The notes below the pieces were generated by a model that searched no databases, was not told the DNA's origin, and worked only from the letters and a program-made list of their open reading frames with translations. DNA of 64,000 bases from Candidatus Dietzia intestinipullorum (GTDB taxonomy: Bacteria > Actinomycetota > Actinomycetes > Mycobacteriales > Mycobacteriaceae), in assembly GCA_019119635.1 (NCBI GenBank), contig DWWP01000021.1:1-64000 (forward strand), given 5' to 3'. Of this stretch, positions 16,274 to 25,008 are shown in pieces (within the stretch, counting starts at the first letter, position 1; each line of letters begins with the position of its first letter). The position numbers and the translations under genes were made by a program.

Positions 16274-18075
16274 TGGGGTCCTCCGGTGTTCTCGGGCGTG
16301 GTGCCCAAGTATTCGGTGGCCACGTCCTGGTTGTCACGGATCTCTGCCGGAGTGCCTTCCTCCAGTGTCGCGCCGCGCGAGAGCACGTGGACGCGGTCGG
16401 CCAGTCGCATGACCAGGGGGAAGTTGTGCTCGACCAGGATGACGGTGACGCCCGCGTCCCGGATCCGTCGGAGCAGGTCCTCGAGCCGGTCCAGGTCGCC
16501 CTCGTCGAGGCCGGAACCGACCTCGTCCAGCAGCAGGACCGACGGCGACGCCGCCAGTGACCGGGCGACCTCGACGAGTCGCCGTGTTCCCAGTGGCAAT
16601 GACTCGACGTCGGTGTGCATCACATCCGATAGCCCGAGCGCGGACAGCAGCTGCTCGGCCCGGACGGTGGCACGGGAGACGCGCCGACGGTGCCCGGGCA
16701 GTCGGAACACAGTCTCCGCCAGTGACGCGGAGTCTGTCAGGTAACCGCCGAGTGCCACAAAATCGACGGTGGTCACGCCGACCGGCATGATCGGAGTCTG
16801 GAATGTGCGCATCACGCCGGCACGGCTGACCGCGTCGACGCTCATCGTGCTCAAAGTCCTGGCCTCGTCCCCCTCCCCGATTCGGACGGTCCCGGCATCA
16901 GGTCGCAGGAAGCCGTTGATCATGTTGAGCACGGTCGTCTTACCGGATCCGTTGGTCCCGATGAGCGCGGTGATCTCACCGGGGCGGGCGGTGAAGCTCA
17001 CACTGCGGACCGCGTGATTGCCGCCGAAGGACTTGTCGAGACCGTCCACGACGATCGGCGTACCGGCTATCGATTCGAGGTTCAGCGCCTCAGCTGTAGG
17101 GGTGTCGTCGTTGACGAGCCGCCCGGGAGCGGGCAGGAACTTCGACAGCCACCGGCGCAGCACGCCCACCACGCCGTCCGGCAACGCCATCGCCAGGATC
17201 ACCAGGAGCAGGCCGTAGATGATCAGCTGATATTGGTTGAAGTCGGTGAGCGCGTCCTCGGTGAAGTGCAGGACTACGGCACCGAGCAGTGCGCCGTAGA
17301 TTGATGTGCCGCCGCCGAGCACCGAGGCTGCGAGCAGGGTGATCGCCAGTCCGAACGTGAACGAGTCCGGGGCGATGAACCCGTCCAGCCACGCGAACAA
17401 CGCCCCGCCGAGCGCCGGTGCGATGGTGCCGAGCACGTACACCTTGAGCTTGGTCCGGTAGACCGACAACCCCAGTGCGCCGGCCAGTTCCGGACTCTGC
17501 CGCAGCACCAGGAACCCGGTCCCGTGAGGGGAGAGGATGATGTTGCGGACCACCAGGAACCAGGCGGCGGTGACCACCACGACGACAATGTAATAGCCGT
17601 ACGCCCCGAGCTCTCTGCCGAAGAACGTCGCGCGGTCCACGGCCATCCCCTGCCCGCCACCGGTCCACCGACCGAAGATCTCGATGAGGTTGGGCACGAT
17701 CAGCACGAGAAAGAATGTCACCATCGCCAGCGGCCACCCGGAAAGCCGGAGACTCGGCACACCTGTGATCAAACCCACGATGATCGCCCCGACCACGACG
17801 GCCGCCAGACCCAGCAGCAGGTCGGTCTGACCGAGTGACATCCCCACAAATCCAGCGATGTACGCGCCGATGGCGTAGAACGCGACCTGCCCCACGGCCA
17901 GCTCACCGGCATAGCCGAGGACGAGATTGAGCCCGGAGACCATCAGAGCCAGGGTCGCCACGAGCATGATGTCGCGCGCCGCGACGGCGCCGATGAGTCC
18001 GAACGACGGCCCTATCAGCAGGACCGCCACGAGGAGAACCGGAGCGGCCGGGGCGAATTTACGGAGTGCGGACAC
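16270..18075 (-). CDS. LivM-LivG fusion: permease plus ATPase of a LIV-type ABC transporter
   Basis: The 601-residue protein joins two normally separate proteins. Residues 1-about 310 are a LivM-type permease with about nine hydrophobic helices (GLNLVLGYAGELAVGQVAFYAIGAY near 50-75). A short hydrophilic linker follows. Residues from about 335 are a LivG-type ATPase with Walker A ALIGTNGSGKTTVLN, Walker B VLLLDEVGSGLDEGD and H-loop VEHNFPLVM. The ABC signature is degenerate (LPLGTRRLVEVARSL). GTG 18075 starts one base after the livH stop. The second LIV system of this window keeps these as separate genes, so the fusion is specific to this copy. Confidence 0.9.
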   Translation of the reverse strand: MSALRKFAPAAPVLLVAVLLIGPSFGLIGAVAARDIMLVATLALMVSGLNLVLGYAGELAVGQVAFYAIGAYIAGFVGMSLGQTDLLLGLAAVVVGAIIVGLITGVPSLRLSGWPLAMVTFFLVLIVPNLIEIFGRWTGGGQGMAVDRATFFGRELGAYGYYIVVVVVTAAWFLVVRNIILSPHGTGFLVLRQSPELAGALGLSVYRTKLKVYVLGTIAPALGGALFAWLDGFIAPDSFTFGLAITLLAASVLGGGTSIYGALLGAVVLHFTEDALTDFNQYQLIIYGLLLVILAMALPDGVVGVLRRWLSKFLPAPGRLVNDDTPTAEALNLESIAGTPIVVDGLDKSFGGNHAVRSVSFTARPGEITALIGTNGSGKTTVLNMINGFLRPDAGTVRIGEGDEARTLSTMSVDAVSRAGVMRTFQTPIMPVGVTTVDFVALGGYLTDSASLAETVFRLPGHRRRVSRATVRAEQLLSALGLSDVMHTDVESLPLGTRRLVEVARSLAASPSVLLLDEVGSGLDEGDLDRLEDLLRRIRDAGVTVILVEHNFPLVMRLADRVHVLSRGATLEEGTPAEIRDNQDVATEYLGTTPENTGGPQ

Positions 18076-18076
18076 G

Positions 18077-18943
18077 TCAGACCGTCCTTTGTGCCGGGGC
18101 CCCGAAGAACCCGCCGGGCTTGACCAGCAGGATCATCAGGAGCAGAACAAACACCGCGACCTGTGCGTACTCGGCGCCGAGATAGCGTCCGGCCAGCGCA
18201 CTGAGCAGTCCGGCGATGAAGCCACCGACCAGGCCACCCAGCTGATTTCCGGCTCCGCCGATGACCACCGCGACGATGCCGAGTACTGCCAAGGAGTGAC
18301 CGAGATTGGCATCGGCATAGGTGTTGCCGGCGACGAACAATCCGATCCCTCCAGCCACCGCGCCCGACAAGGCGAACGCGCCCATCCCGATGCCACGAGC
18401 GTTGATCCCCCGCGCGCCGGCGGCGTCAGGATCCTCGGCCGAGGCCAGCGCACCGAGCCCGACCATCGTGCGGGTCATTGTCAGGTGGAGGAGAACGACG
18501 ACCGCGACGACCACGACGATGAGCAACAGATCGCTCGGGCGGACGATCCCGCCGAACAGGCGGATCGTGTCACTGGAGATCACCGTGGGCACCGAACGAG
18601 GACTATCACCGAAGATCACCTTCGCAACGCCCTCCAGTATCTGGCTCACACCGATCGTCACGATCAGCGCCGTCAGATGTCGGTGTTGGGCGATGAGCTT
18701 GCGCAGGGCTATGCGCTCCATGAGCAGTGAGAGCACAGCAACGAAGGCCGCGCCGATGAGCACGCCCAGAGGCCAGGGCATATCCCACTCCACGGTCACC
18801 ACGAAAGCCGCGTAGGTGCCGACCATGAGGAACGTCGCGTAGGCGAAATTCACCATCCCGGCCGAGAGCAGCACGATGTTGTAGCCCGTGGCGATGAGCG
18901 CGTAGAGACTGCCCAGGACGAGTCCCTGCCAGACCGTGGTCAC
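18077..18943 (-). CDS. LIV-type ABC transporter permease (LivH-like)
   Basis: This 288-residue protein has about eight hydrophobic helices. The LivH opening GLVLGSLYALIATGYNIVLLSAGMVNFAYATFLMVG is followed by the conserved ASAEDPDAAGARGINARGIGMGAFALSGAVAG loop and GAGNQLGGLVGGFIAGLL. It forms the inner-membrane channel with the permease half of the neighbouring fusion. GTG 18943 overlaps the stop of the binding-protein gene. Confidence 0.9.
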   Translation of the reverse strand: MTTVWQGLVLGSLYALIATGYNIVLLSAGMVNFAYATFLMVGTYAAFVVTVEWDMPWPLGVLIGAAFVAVLSLLMERIALRKLIAQHRHLTALIVTIGVSQILEGVAKVIFGDSPRSVPTVISSDTIRLFGGIVRPSDLLLIVVVVAVVVLLHLTMTRTMVGLGALASAEDPDAAGARGINARGIGMGAFALSGAVAGGIGLFVAGNTYADANLGHSLAVLGIVAVVIGGAGNQLGGLVGGFIAGLLSALAGRYLGAEYAQVAVFVLLLMILLVKPGGFFGAPAQRTV

Positions 18944-20175
18944 GACCGCTTACCCGGCACGTACATGCCGCCATCGTCGTACATCCCGGGTTCGATGTAG
19001 AGGAAGATCTCCGGCGGGCTGAAGGGGAAGTGCGTCTCTTCCGAGAAGCGATACGGATTCGGACCCTTGGAGTCGGTGACCCACGGGGTCGCTTCCCCTC
19101 CTTCCTCCGGAAGGTCGCTGTACAAGGTCTCGACGATGGACTCTGTGTCGGTGGCTCCGCCGTTCTCGTCCGCTGCCCAGGCCGCGAGCTGAACGGTCGC
19201 TGCGGCGACTGCAGGCAGTCGCACGCCGGTCTCGGGAAGCGTATCCCCCTCAGGGAGAGCCTTGACCTTGTCGATGAAGTCGACCATCTCTTCAGGCGTC
19301 TCGCCCTCGTTGACGGTCCAATTGGACTGGATCACCCGCACCTCCTCCAGCTCCTCTTCTGAGAAGTCGTTGACGAACGGGTAGGTCGAGGATGTCTGGG
19401 TGGAGAAGCTGGGGATGTCCCACCTCATACCCGAACGGGACCGCATCAGGTACTGGACCGGAGTTCCGTAGCCCTCGAAGATCAGCGCGTCGGGGTCCTG
19501 TGAACGTAACTGCTCGAGCTGGGGCGTCATGTCAAGTGCATCAGGTTGGTAGCCGACCGAGACGAACTCCAGACCGGCGTTCTCGAGTTCCTCGCGGTAG
19601 ACCGCTTCGGTTGCCTGGCCGGTGGGGTTGTTGGAGAAGACCATCGCGACCTTGGTGAAGTCTCGCTCCTCGGCGATCGTTCGGAACGGCGGCGCATACG
19701 CGTTGGTCAGCTCGGCCGTGCCGAAGTGGTACGGGAACTCATCCGGGTCGTTGAGTTGTGTCGCGACGGTCGCGCCGATCGTCAGGATCTCTTCGCGGGT
19801 CGTGATCGGTAGCAGCGAGAGCGAGACGGCAGACGAGCCACCGGGATAGACGAGGTCCGGCTTGTTTCCGGAGCTGATCTGCTCCTGGAGCGCACTCACC
19901 GCGCTGGTGGGATCGTTCTGGTCGTTGTTCTCGATCAGCTCGACCTCTCGACCTCCGATGCCGCCCGCCGCATTAGCCTGATCGACCGCGACCTTGATCC
20001 CGGAGAGGAGCCCGCGGTTGAGCGTCGACGTGGCTCCTGTCATGTCGGCGGTGAAAAAGACGCGATACGGGCCGTCGGACGAGGATTCCTCGCCGAGTTG
20101 TTGGCCGCCACACCCGGCGAGGACGAGGGGAAGCACCAGCGCGCCGGCGAGGAGTTTGGGAAGGGACTGAGACAC
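18940..20175 (-). CDS. LIV-type ABC transporter substrate-binding lipoprotein
   Basis: The 411-residue protein starts at GTG 20175 (MSQSLPK), chosen because AAAGG lies eight bases upstream; the longer reading has no signal. A lipoprotein signal ends in LVLPLVLAGCGG, with the lipidated Cys at about 22. The mature part is a type I periplasmic-binding fold: VFFTADMTGATSTLNRGLLSGIKVAVDQANAAGGIGGREV, ENNDQNDPTSAVSALQEQI and VYPGGSSAVSLSLLPITTRE. This fold is used by LivJ and by aromatic-acid binders. It is the first gene of the leftward operon and is divergent from the TetR regulator at 20319, which probably controls it. Confidence 0.9.
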   Translation of the reverse strand: MSQSLPKLLAGALVLPLVLAGCGGQQLGEESSSDGPYRVFFTADMTGATSTLNRGLLSGIKVAVDQANAAGGIGGREVELIENNDQNDPTSAVSALQEQISSGNKPDLVYPGGSSAVSLSLLPITTREEILTIGATVATQLNDPDEFPYHFGTAELTNAYAPPFRTIAEERDFTKVAMVFSNNPTGQATEAVYREELENAGLEFVSVGYQPDALDMTPQLEQLRSQDPDALIFEGYGTPVQYLMRSRSGMRWDIPSFSTQTSSTYPFVNDFSEEELEEVRVIQSNWTVNEGETPEEMVDFIDKVKALPEGDTLPETGVRLPAVAAATVQLAAWAADENGGATDTESIVETLYSDLPEEGGEATPWVTDSKGPNPYRFSEETHFPFSPPEIFLYIEPGMYDDGGMYVPGKRS

Positions 20176-20195
20176 GAGTGGCACCTTTCGGGAAA

Positions 20196-20219
20196 TACCA
20201 ATCAAGCGTTTATTTGGTA
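20196..20219. promoter_or_regulatory. Candidate TetR operator between the divergent binding-protein gene and tetR
   Basis: An inverted repeat TACCAA-N12-TTGGTA encloses CAAGCGTTTATTTG (20203-20216). A related 14-mer, CAAGCAATCGCTTG, recurs at 21065-21078 before the second transporter operon. Both have the form CAAGC-N6-TTG. Binding by the TetR protein at 20319 is inferred. Confidence 0.5.
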
Positions 20220-20318
20220 GATCCTGTATACATGTGTCATGCGTCACAGACAAGTGCTGGCGACACCCTCACGTCATCCCGTACTCAACCCACCGGCCTC
20301 CGAGGTAAGGATGAACAG

Positions 20319-20993
20319 GTGACGAGTCGTCGGAACCAGATCAAGCGCGTGGCTGCGAAACTCTTCATCGAGAGCGGGGTCGGCGGCACTAGCGTGCGCG
20401 ATATCGCCGACGGGGTAGGGCTGCTCTCCGGCAGCCTCTACCACCACTTCCCCTCCAAGGACGCCATCGCGTTCGCGATCATCGACGACTTCCTCACCGA
20501 GCTCATCTCTCGGTACGAGTCGGTCCTCCCCCACGTCACCGGCATGCGCGACGAGCTGCGCGCCCTCGTCCACTCCTCGGTCGACGTGGCGACACGACAC
20601 CCCTATGCCACCGAGATCTACCAGAACGAACGCACCTACCACGGGCCGCAGGCCCCGACACAGATCGCTGCCGCCGTCTACCGCGCGCACGGATTCTGGG
20701 TGGACACGGCCACACGAGCCAGCACCAACGGGGAACTTAGTCCTGAACTCGATCCGGCAGAGTTCGCGCGGATGGTGCGCGAAGGCGTGTGGTGGTCGAT
20801 CCGCTACCACCGTGAATCACTGACCCAGCGTGGCACCACCGTCGCGGACACCCTGCTCGCGGTGTTCATCGACGGCGCGGCGCGCCCCGCCCTGCCGCCT
20901 CCGGACAGCACGACCGGCTCGCGCGTCGCCAGAGACCGCCTGGCAGACCTGGAGGCCCGCGTCGCCGCGCTGGAGCGCCGGTCACTCGACTGA
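20319..20993 (+). CDS. TetR-family transcriptional regulator
   Basis: The 224-residue protein starts at GTG 20319, preceded by GAGGTAAGG. The N-terminal helix-turn-helix is VTSRRNQIKRVAAKLFIESGVGGTSVRDIADGVGLLSGSLYHHFPSKDAIAFAI (about 1-55). The C-terminal ligand domain ends in a short Arg/Glu-rich helix that may be a coiled coil (LADLEARVAALERR). This layout resembles TetR regulators of CoA-linked catabolism such as KstR2-type proteins. It stands between the two LIV operons, with related palindromes on both sides, so it probably represses both. The ligand is unknown; an acyl-CoA made by the downstream synthetase is a reasonable guess. Confidence 0.88.
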   Translation: MTSRRNQIKRVAAKLFIESGVGGTSVRDIADGVGLLSGSLYHHFPSKDAIAFAIIDDFLTELISRYESVLPHVTGMRDELRALVHSSVDVATRHPYATEIYQNERTYHGPQAPTQIAAAVYRAHGFWVDTATRASTNGELSPELDPAEFARMVREGVWWSIRYHRESLTQRGTTVADTLLAVFIDGAARPALPPPDSTTGSRVARDRLADLEARVAALERRSLD

Positions 20994-21011
20994 CGTTCTA
21001 GATCGATTTCG

Positions 21012-21078
21012 TTGACAACGGCTATGTCGTGCATCACACTACCTAGCAATTGCTCACCGGATGCCAAGCAATCGCTTG
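21012..21078 (+). promoter_or_regulatory. Promoter and operator region of the rightward LIV/acyl-CoA synthetase operon
   Basis: A -35-like TTGACA lies at 21012-21017, with weak -10 candidates (CACACT at 21035-21040). Two palindromes follow: AGCAATTGCT at 21045-21054 and CAAGCAATCGCTTG at 21065-21078. They overlap the expected transcription start, where a repressor would block transcription. The second resembles the site at 20203-20216. Confidence 0.5.
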
Positions 21079-21093
21079 CCTAGTGGAGGCGCC

Positions 21094-22305
21094 ATGCAGA
21101 GATCACGACTGAGAGCTCTCGCCGCTGCAGCTCTCCTCCCGGTGATGGTGGCTGGAGGCTGCGCGTCGGTGACCGGCCCTGTCGACGACCACATCGTGAT
21201 CGGGATGGACGAGGACTCGACCGGGCCGGGGGCGTCGTACTCGACGATCGCCGGCACGACGGTCCGCGCCACCATCGATCGGATCAACGCGGAGGGCGGC
21301 ATCAATGGTCGCGAGGTGCGTCTCGCCGTAGAGAACGACGAGAGCAGCCCCACCAACACGCCATCCATCATCCGAAAGCTCATGGACCAGGGAGCATCAG
21401 CGGTGATCCTGTCGACGGGCAGCGGAGCGGCTCTGCAGGCCAAACAGGTGTCGGAGTCGTCCGAGATCGTCACCATCGCCCCGACTGCGCTCACAGACGC
21501 GGTCGCCGGACCGCCCGGTAACGAGTACGCGTACATGGTGCCCAACCCGTTGGCCCAGTACGCAGACGTCTACTGCGGTGCGTTCGCCGCGACCGGGAAA
21601 CAGCGGCTCGGGATCGTCGCCGACGCCAGCCCGGCGATCTCCGGCATCCTCTCCACGCTCGAACCGAAGCTGGAGGAGTGCATAGACATCGTCGGCACGC
21701 AGACCGCAGCGGTCGACGCCGCCGATCTCACGGCCGGGGTGAGTCGTATGCTCGCCGCTGAGCCCGACGTTGTTCTTGTCGCCAGCGTCGGCGGAAGCTT
21801 TGAACTGTTGGCGCAGAACACGCTGCACCGATTGGCTCCCGATCTGCAACGCTATTCGCTCGCCTCCATCGGAAACCAGCCGGAGGCATGGGAGCTCGCC
21901 GACGACGGATCGCTTGACGGACTCGTGTACATGGGCAGCCTGAGTACCGACAATCCACGAACCAACGAACTTGAACAGTGGCTCCGCACGGTCAAGGGGC
22001 CCGACTATTCGCTCACCGCTTACGACGCTCAGGCATACGACTCGGTGATGCTCATCAAGCGGGCCATCGAGCTCGCCGGGACACATACCGACCCACAGCT
22101 ACTCAACGACGCCATGCAACGGGTACAGGGCGTTCCCGCGAGTTTCGGCCAGGAACAATTGTCGCTGTCGTTCGCGCCCGACAAGCACATCGCCCCGGAT
22201 TTCGCGTGTGGTCTGGTGCTCATCGAGTTCGGGCCCGATAACGCTCCGGCCGGACCGTGGCCCGGATATCAGCCCGAGTGCGCACCCGAGGAGACTCGGC
22301 CATGA
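21094..22305 (+). CDS. Second LIV-type ABC substrate-binding lipoprotein
   Basis: The 403-residue protein starts at ATG 21094, after TGGAGG. The signal peptide LRALAAAALLPVMVAGGCAS places the lipidated Cys at about 24. The type I binding fold shows IVIGMDEDSTGPGASYSTIAGTTVRATIDRINAEGGINGREV and VENDESSPTNTPSIIRKLMDQGASAVILSTGS. It is the first gene of a seven-gene rightward operon (binding protein, two permeases, two ATPases, acyl-CoA synthetase, SDR). It is only distantly similar to the first binding protein at 18940, so the two systems may recognise different ligands. Confidence 0.9.
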   Translation: MQRSRLRALAAAALLPVMVAGGCASVTGPVDDHIVIGMDEDSTGPGASYSTIAGTTVRATIDRINAEGGINGREVRLAVENDESSPTNTPSIIRKLMDQGASAVILSTGSGAALQAKQVSESSEIVTIAPTALTDAVAGPPGNEYAYMVPNPLAQYADVYCGAFAATGKQRLGIVADASPAISGILSTLEPKLEECIDIVGTQTAAVDAADLTAGVSRMLAAEPDVVLVASVGGSFELLAQNTLHRLAPDLQRYSLASIGNQPEAWELADDGSLDGLVYMGSLSTDNPRTNELEQWLRTVKGPDYSLTAYDAQAYDSVMLIKRAIELAGTHTDPQLLNDAMQRVQGVPASFGQEQLSLSFAPDKHIAPDFACGLVLIEFGPDNAPAGPWPGYQPECAPEETRP

Positions 22306-23177
22306 CCGATCCTCAACTCTGGCTCGCGGCGGCCGAGATCGGCTGCTTCTTCGCTCTGGTCGCCCTGTCCATCTACCTGGTGGTCGTCGGGGCTGACTTC
22401 TTCAACTTCGCGGCCGGACCCTATGCCATGGCCGCAGCGATGCTTGCCGGTTTCGCAGCCACATCCTGGGGAGTTCCCGTCGTACTCGGCGCCGGTTTGG
22501 GAGTCGTGGTCGGTATCGCCGTCGCCATACTCACGGAGGTGACCGTCGTCAGGCCCGTCCAACGGCGGTCCGGCGGAGCCGAGCTGCCCGCGCTCGTGGC
22601 TGTCACAGCCACCCTGTTCGCCATTCAACAGCTGGCCGGCGCGGTCTTCGGCAGGACACCGCTCTCGGTGCCCACGATTCTGCCGATTGCGGACTTCCAC
22701 CTCGGTGCTGTCTCGGTGCAGGGCTCGACGGTCACGATCATGCTGGCCACGGCGGCTGTATTCACGGCCACGATCCTGTGGCTACGGATGACGACCACCG
22801 GTCAGCTGCTGCGCGCCGTCGGCGACAACCACGACGCAGCCCAGACGATCGGCGTGGGAGTCCACCGAGTCCGCCTATGGGCGTTCGGGGTCTCCGGTGC
22901 GATCGCCGCTGCCGCGGGAATCGTATTTGCAGCCAAGTCCGGGGTGCAGTTCACCAGCGGACTGTCCTGGACACTCACCGGTTTCCTCGCCCTGGTCATC
23001 GGCGGAACAGGGAAGCCGTGGGCCCCGCTCATCGGAGGTGTGCTCCTGGGGTGCGTCCAGGTGTTCGGCGGGTTCTATTTCGGGGCGACCGGGAGTTCAA
23101 TCGCCATCTTCCTCATCGCTCTCGTCTTCTTCGCCTTCCGCCCAGAGGGACTGTTCCAGCGAAAGGTGCGTGTCTGA
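22302..23177 (+). CDS. LIV-type ABC permease (LivH-like), second system
   Basis: This 291-residue multi-pass membrane protein starts at an ATG overlapping the binding-protein stop. LivH features include FFALVALSIYLVVVGADFFNFAAGPYAMAAAMLAG near the N-terminus and the cytoplasmic loop AVGDNHDAAQTIGVGVHRVRLWAFGVSGAIAA. VIGGTGKPWAPLIGGVLLGCVQVFGG lies near the C-terminus. It pairs with the downstream LivM-like permease. Confidence 0.88.
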   Translation: MTDPQLWLAAAEIGCFFALVALSIYLVVVGADFFNFAAGPYAMAAAMLAGFAATSWGVPVVLGAGLGVVVGIAVAILTEVTVVRPVQRRSGGAELPALVAVTATLFAIQQLAGAVFGRTPLSVPTILPIADFHLGAVSVQGSTVTIMLATAAVFTATILWLRMTTTGQLLRAVGDNHDAAQTIGVGVHRVRLWAFGVSGAIAAAAGIVFAAKSGVQFTSGLSWTLTGFLALVIGGTGKPWAPLIGGVLLGCVQVFGGFYFGATGSSIAIFLIALVFFAFRPEGLFQRKVRV

Positions 23178-24184
23178 TGAGTGCCCCCGACCTCGACACC
23201 CCGCCGAGAGCTCCGGCGGCACGCGCAGTGACACCGTCGTCCCTACGCACGATCCTCGGAGAAGCCACGCTCAGCCTGCTCGTGCTGACCGCCGTACTCC
23301 TGTGGATGGGCCCCAGTCTCTACCGACAAGACCTGGTGTTCCTCACCGCCACCTACGCTCTGATCGCCCTGGGCATGTACCTTCCATTTGTCCTCGCCGG
23401 CTCGCTGTCGATGGCCTACAGCGCCTATGCGGCGATCGGCGCGTACGCGGTGGCGTACCTATCGGTCGAGCAAGGGCTGTCCCCGTGGTGGGGCTGGCTC
23501 GTCGGTGCGGCGCTCGCGGCGCTCGTCGCGATCATCATCGCCTTGGCGACCAGGAAACTCTCGGGCTTCTATCTGGCCGCGGTGACACTTCTGTTCGCAC
23601 TCGCCTTTGAACACTGGCTGGGCGATGCCACCGCGGTCACGGGCGGGGCATCGGGGATATCCGCGATCCCGGTCCCCTCCTTCTTCGGATGGGAGCCGCC
23701 TCGATACGCACAAGTCGTTGCAGCGATCGCTCTCGTCTGCGTGGTCGCAGTGTTCATCGACCGCCTGCGCCGTTCCTCGTGGGGGCTCGCCCTGTCCGCC
23801 GCCCGCGAAAGCACGGCGGGCATTCTATCCACGGGCATCTCCCCGACCCATCTCCGTGTCGTCGCTCTCGCCGTGGGGGCGGCGATCGCCGCGCTCGGAG
23901 GCGCGGTGTTCACGGCGTCGGTTCAGGCGGTCACGCCCGAGACCTTCGGGTTGGATCTGGTGTTCCTGGCCATCTTCATGCCGATTATCGGCGGCCGCCG
24001 ATCGGCGTGGGGCGCACCCCTGGGCGCGCTCATCGTCGTGGCGGTCACCCTCAATATGCCCGGCTATCAGGGCTCTGGCGAACTACTCCTGGCCGTGGTC
24101 GTCCTGGTGATACTGCTCATGGCGCCGGGAGGCGTCATCGGATGGATACGGAATGCGCTCGCCTACCTGCGCGGGAAGAAGTGA
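23177..24184 (+). CDS. LIV-type ABC permease (LivM-like), second system
   Basis: This 335-residue protein starts at ATG 23177 in a TGATG overlap. After a polar N-terminus come about nine hydrophobic helices, including LIALGMYLPFVLAGSLSMAYSAYAAIGAYAVAYLS (typical LivM start). The coupling loop is SSWGLALSAARESTAGILSTGISPTHLRVVALAVGAAIAALGG. It lacks the ATPase domain fused to the equivalent permease of the first system. Confidence 0.88.
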   Translation: MSAPDLDTPPRAPAARAVTPSSLRTILGEATLSLLVLTAVLLWMGPSLYRQDLVFLTATYALIALGMYLPFVLAGSLSMAYSAYAAIGAYAVAYLSVEQGLSPWWGWLVGAALAALVAIIIALATRKLSGFYLAAVTLLFALAFEHWLGDATAVTGGASGISAIPVPSFFGWEPPRYAQVVAAIALVCVVAVFIDRLRRSSWGLALSAARESTAGILSTGISPTHLRVVALAVGAAIAALGGAVFTASVQAVTPETFGLDLVFLAIFMPIIGGRRSAWGAPLGALIVVAVTLNMPGYQGSGELLLAVVVLVILLMAPGGVIGWIRNALAYLRGKK

Positions 24185-25008
24185 TGACGATGACGACCAC
24201 ACCCACGTGCGACAGTGCGAGTCCGAACGACGCCCCTCTCCTCTCGGTCTCCGGTATCACCAAGCACTACGGCGGGGTGACCGCAGTCGATGAGGTGAGC
24301 TTCGCGGTGCCCGCGGGCACCGTGCTGGGGTTGGTGGGCCCCAACGGAGCGGGCAAGACGACGCTGTTGGATTGCATCGTCGGTACGCAGGTCGCGAGCG
24401 CTGGAGCCATCCGGGTGGGGGGACGAGCAGTCGGACCCGGCCCGACCGTCCGCGCGCGGGCAGGTCTGGCGCGGACCTTCCAGCACCCACAGCTGGCGCT
24501 CGAACTCAGTCCGGTGGAAAACATCGTTCCCGGTCTGGTCGGTCGCCGACTCGGCTCCTACGCCGGGTCAGTGCGGGCGATGTTCCGCGGACTGGCCGGC
24601 ACGCCGCACGGCGCACTGACCCGCGCTGCCGAACTCGCCGCCGAGTACGGGGTCACCACCGAAGACGTGTCAACGGGCGACCTCGGGTTGGGCGCACAGC
24701 GACTCGTGGAGATCGCCCGCGCCATGGCCTCGCAGCCGCGAGTGCTCTTGCTCGACGAGCCGTTCGCCGGGTCCGACCGGAACGGCATCGCGGCGGTCTC
24801 GCGTGCGATCGGGCAGGCCCGCGATTCGGGACGGTCGGTCGTGCTGGTCGATCACAACGTCGACCTCATCGCAGACCTCGCCGACACCGTGGTACTCCTC
24901 GCCGACGGCCGGATCGCCTTCTCCGGCGACCCGTCTGAGTGCATGCGCAGTGCAGAGATGCAGGCCGTCTATTTCGGCACCCCGCTGTCCACGGAGGAAA
25001 ACCGATGA
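24184..25008 (+). CDS. LIV-type ABC ATP-binding protein (LivG-like), second system
   Basis: This 274-residue ATPase starts at an ATG overlapping the livM-like stop (TGATG). Walker A is LVGPNGAGKTTLLD (about 57-70), Walker B is VLLLDEPFAGSD and the H-loop is VLVDHNVDLIADLAD. The signature motif is again unusual (LGLGAQRLVEIARAMA), the same kind of deviation as in the fused LivG of the first system. It energises uptake together with the adjacent LivF-like ATPase. Confidence 0.9.
   Translation: MTMTTTPTCDSASPNDAPLLSVSGITKHYGGVTAVDEVSFAVPAGTVLGLVGPNGAGKTTLLDCIVGTQVASAGAIRVGGRAVGPGPTVRARAGLARTFQHPQLALELSPVENIVPGLVGRRLGSYAGSVRAMFRGLAGTPHGALTRAAELAAEYGVTTEDVSTGDLGLGAQRLVEIARAMASQPRVLLLDEPFAGSDRNGIAAVSRAIGQARDSGRSVVLVDHNVDLIADLADTVVLLADGRIAFSGDPSECMRSAEMQAVYFGTPLSTEENR

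Noticed and set aside
20319..20993. Assigning the TetR regulator as KstR, the known steroid repressor
   Set aside because: The nearby palindromes do not resemble the KstR operator (TAGAAC-type), and the gene adjoins transporters rather than the ring-degradation genes.
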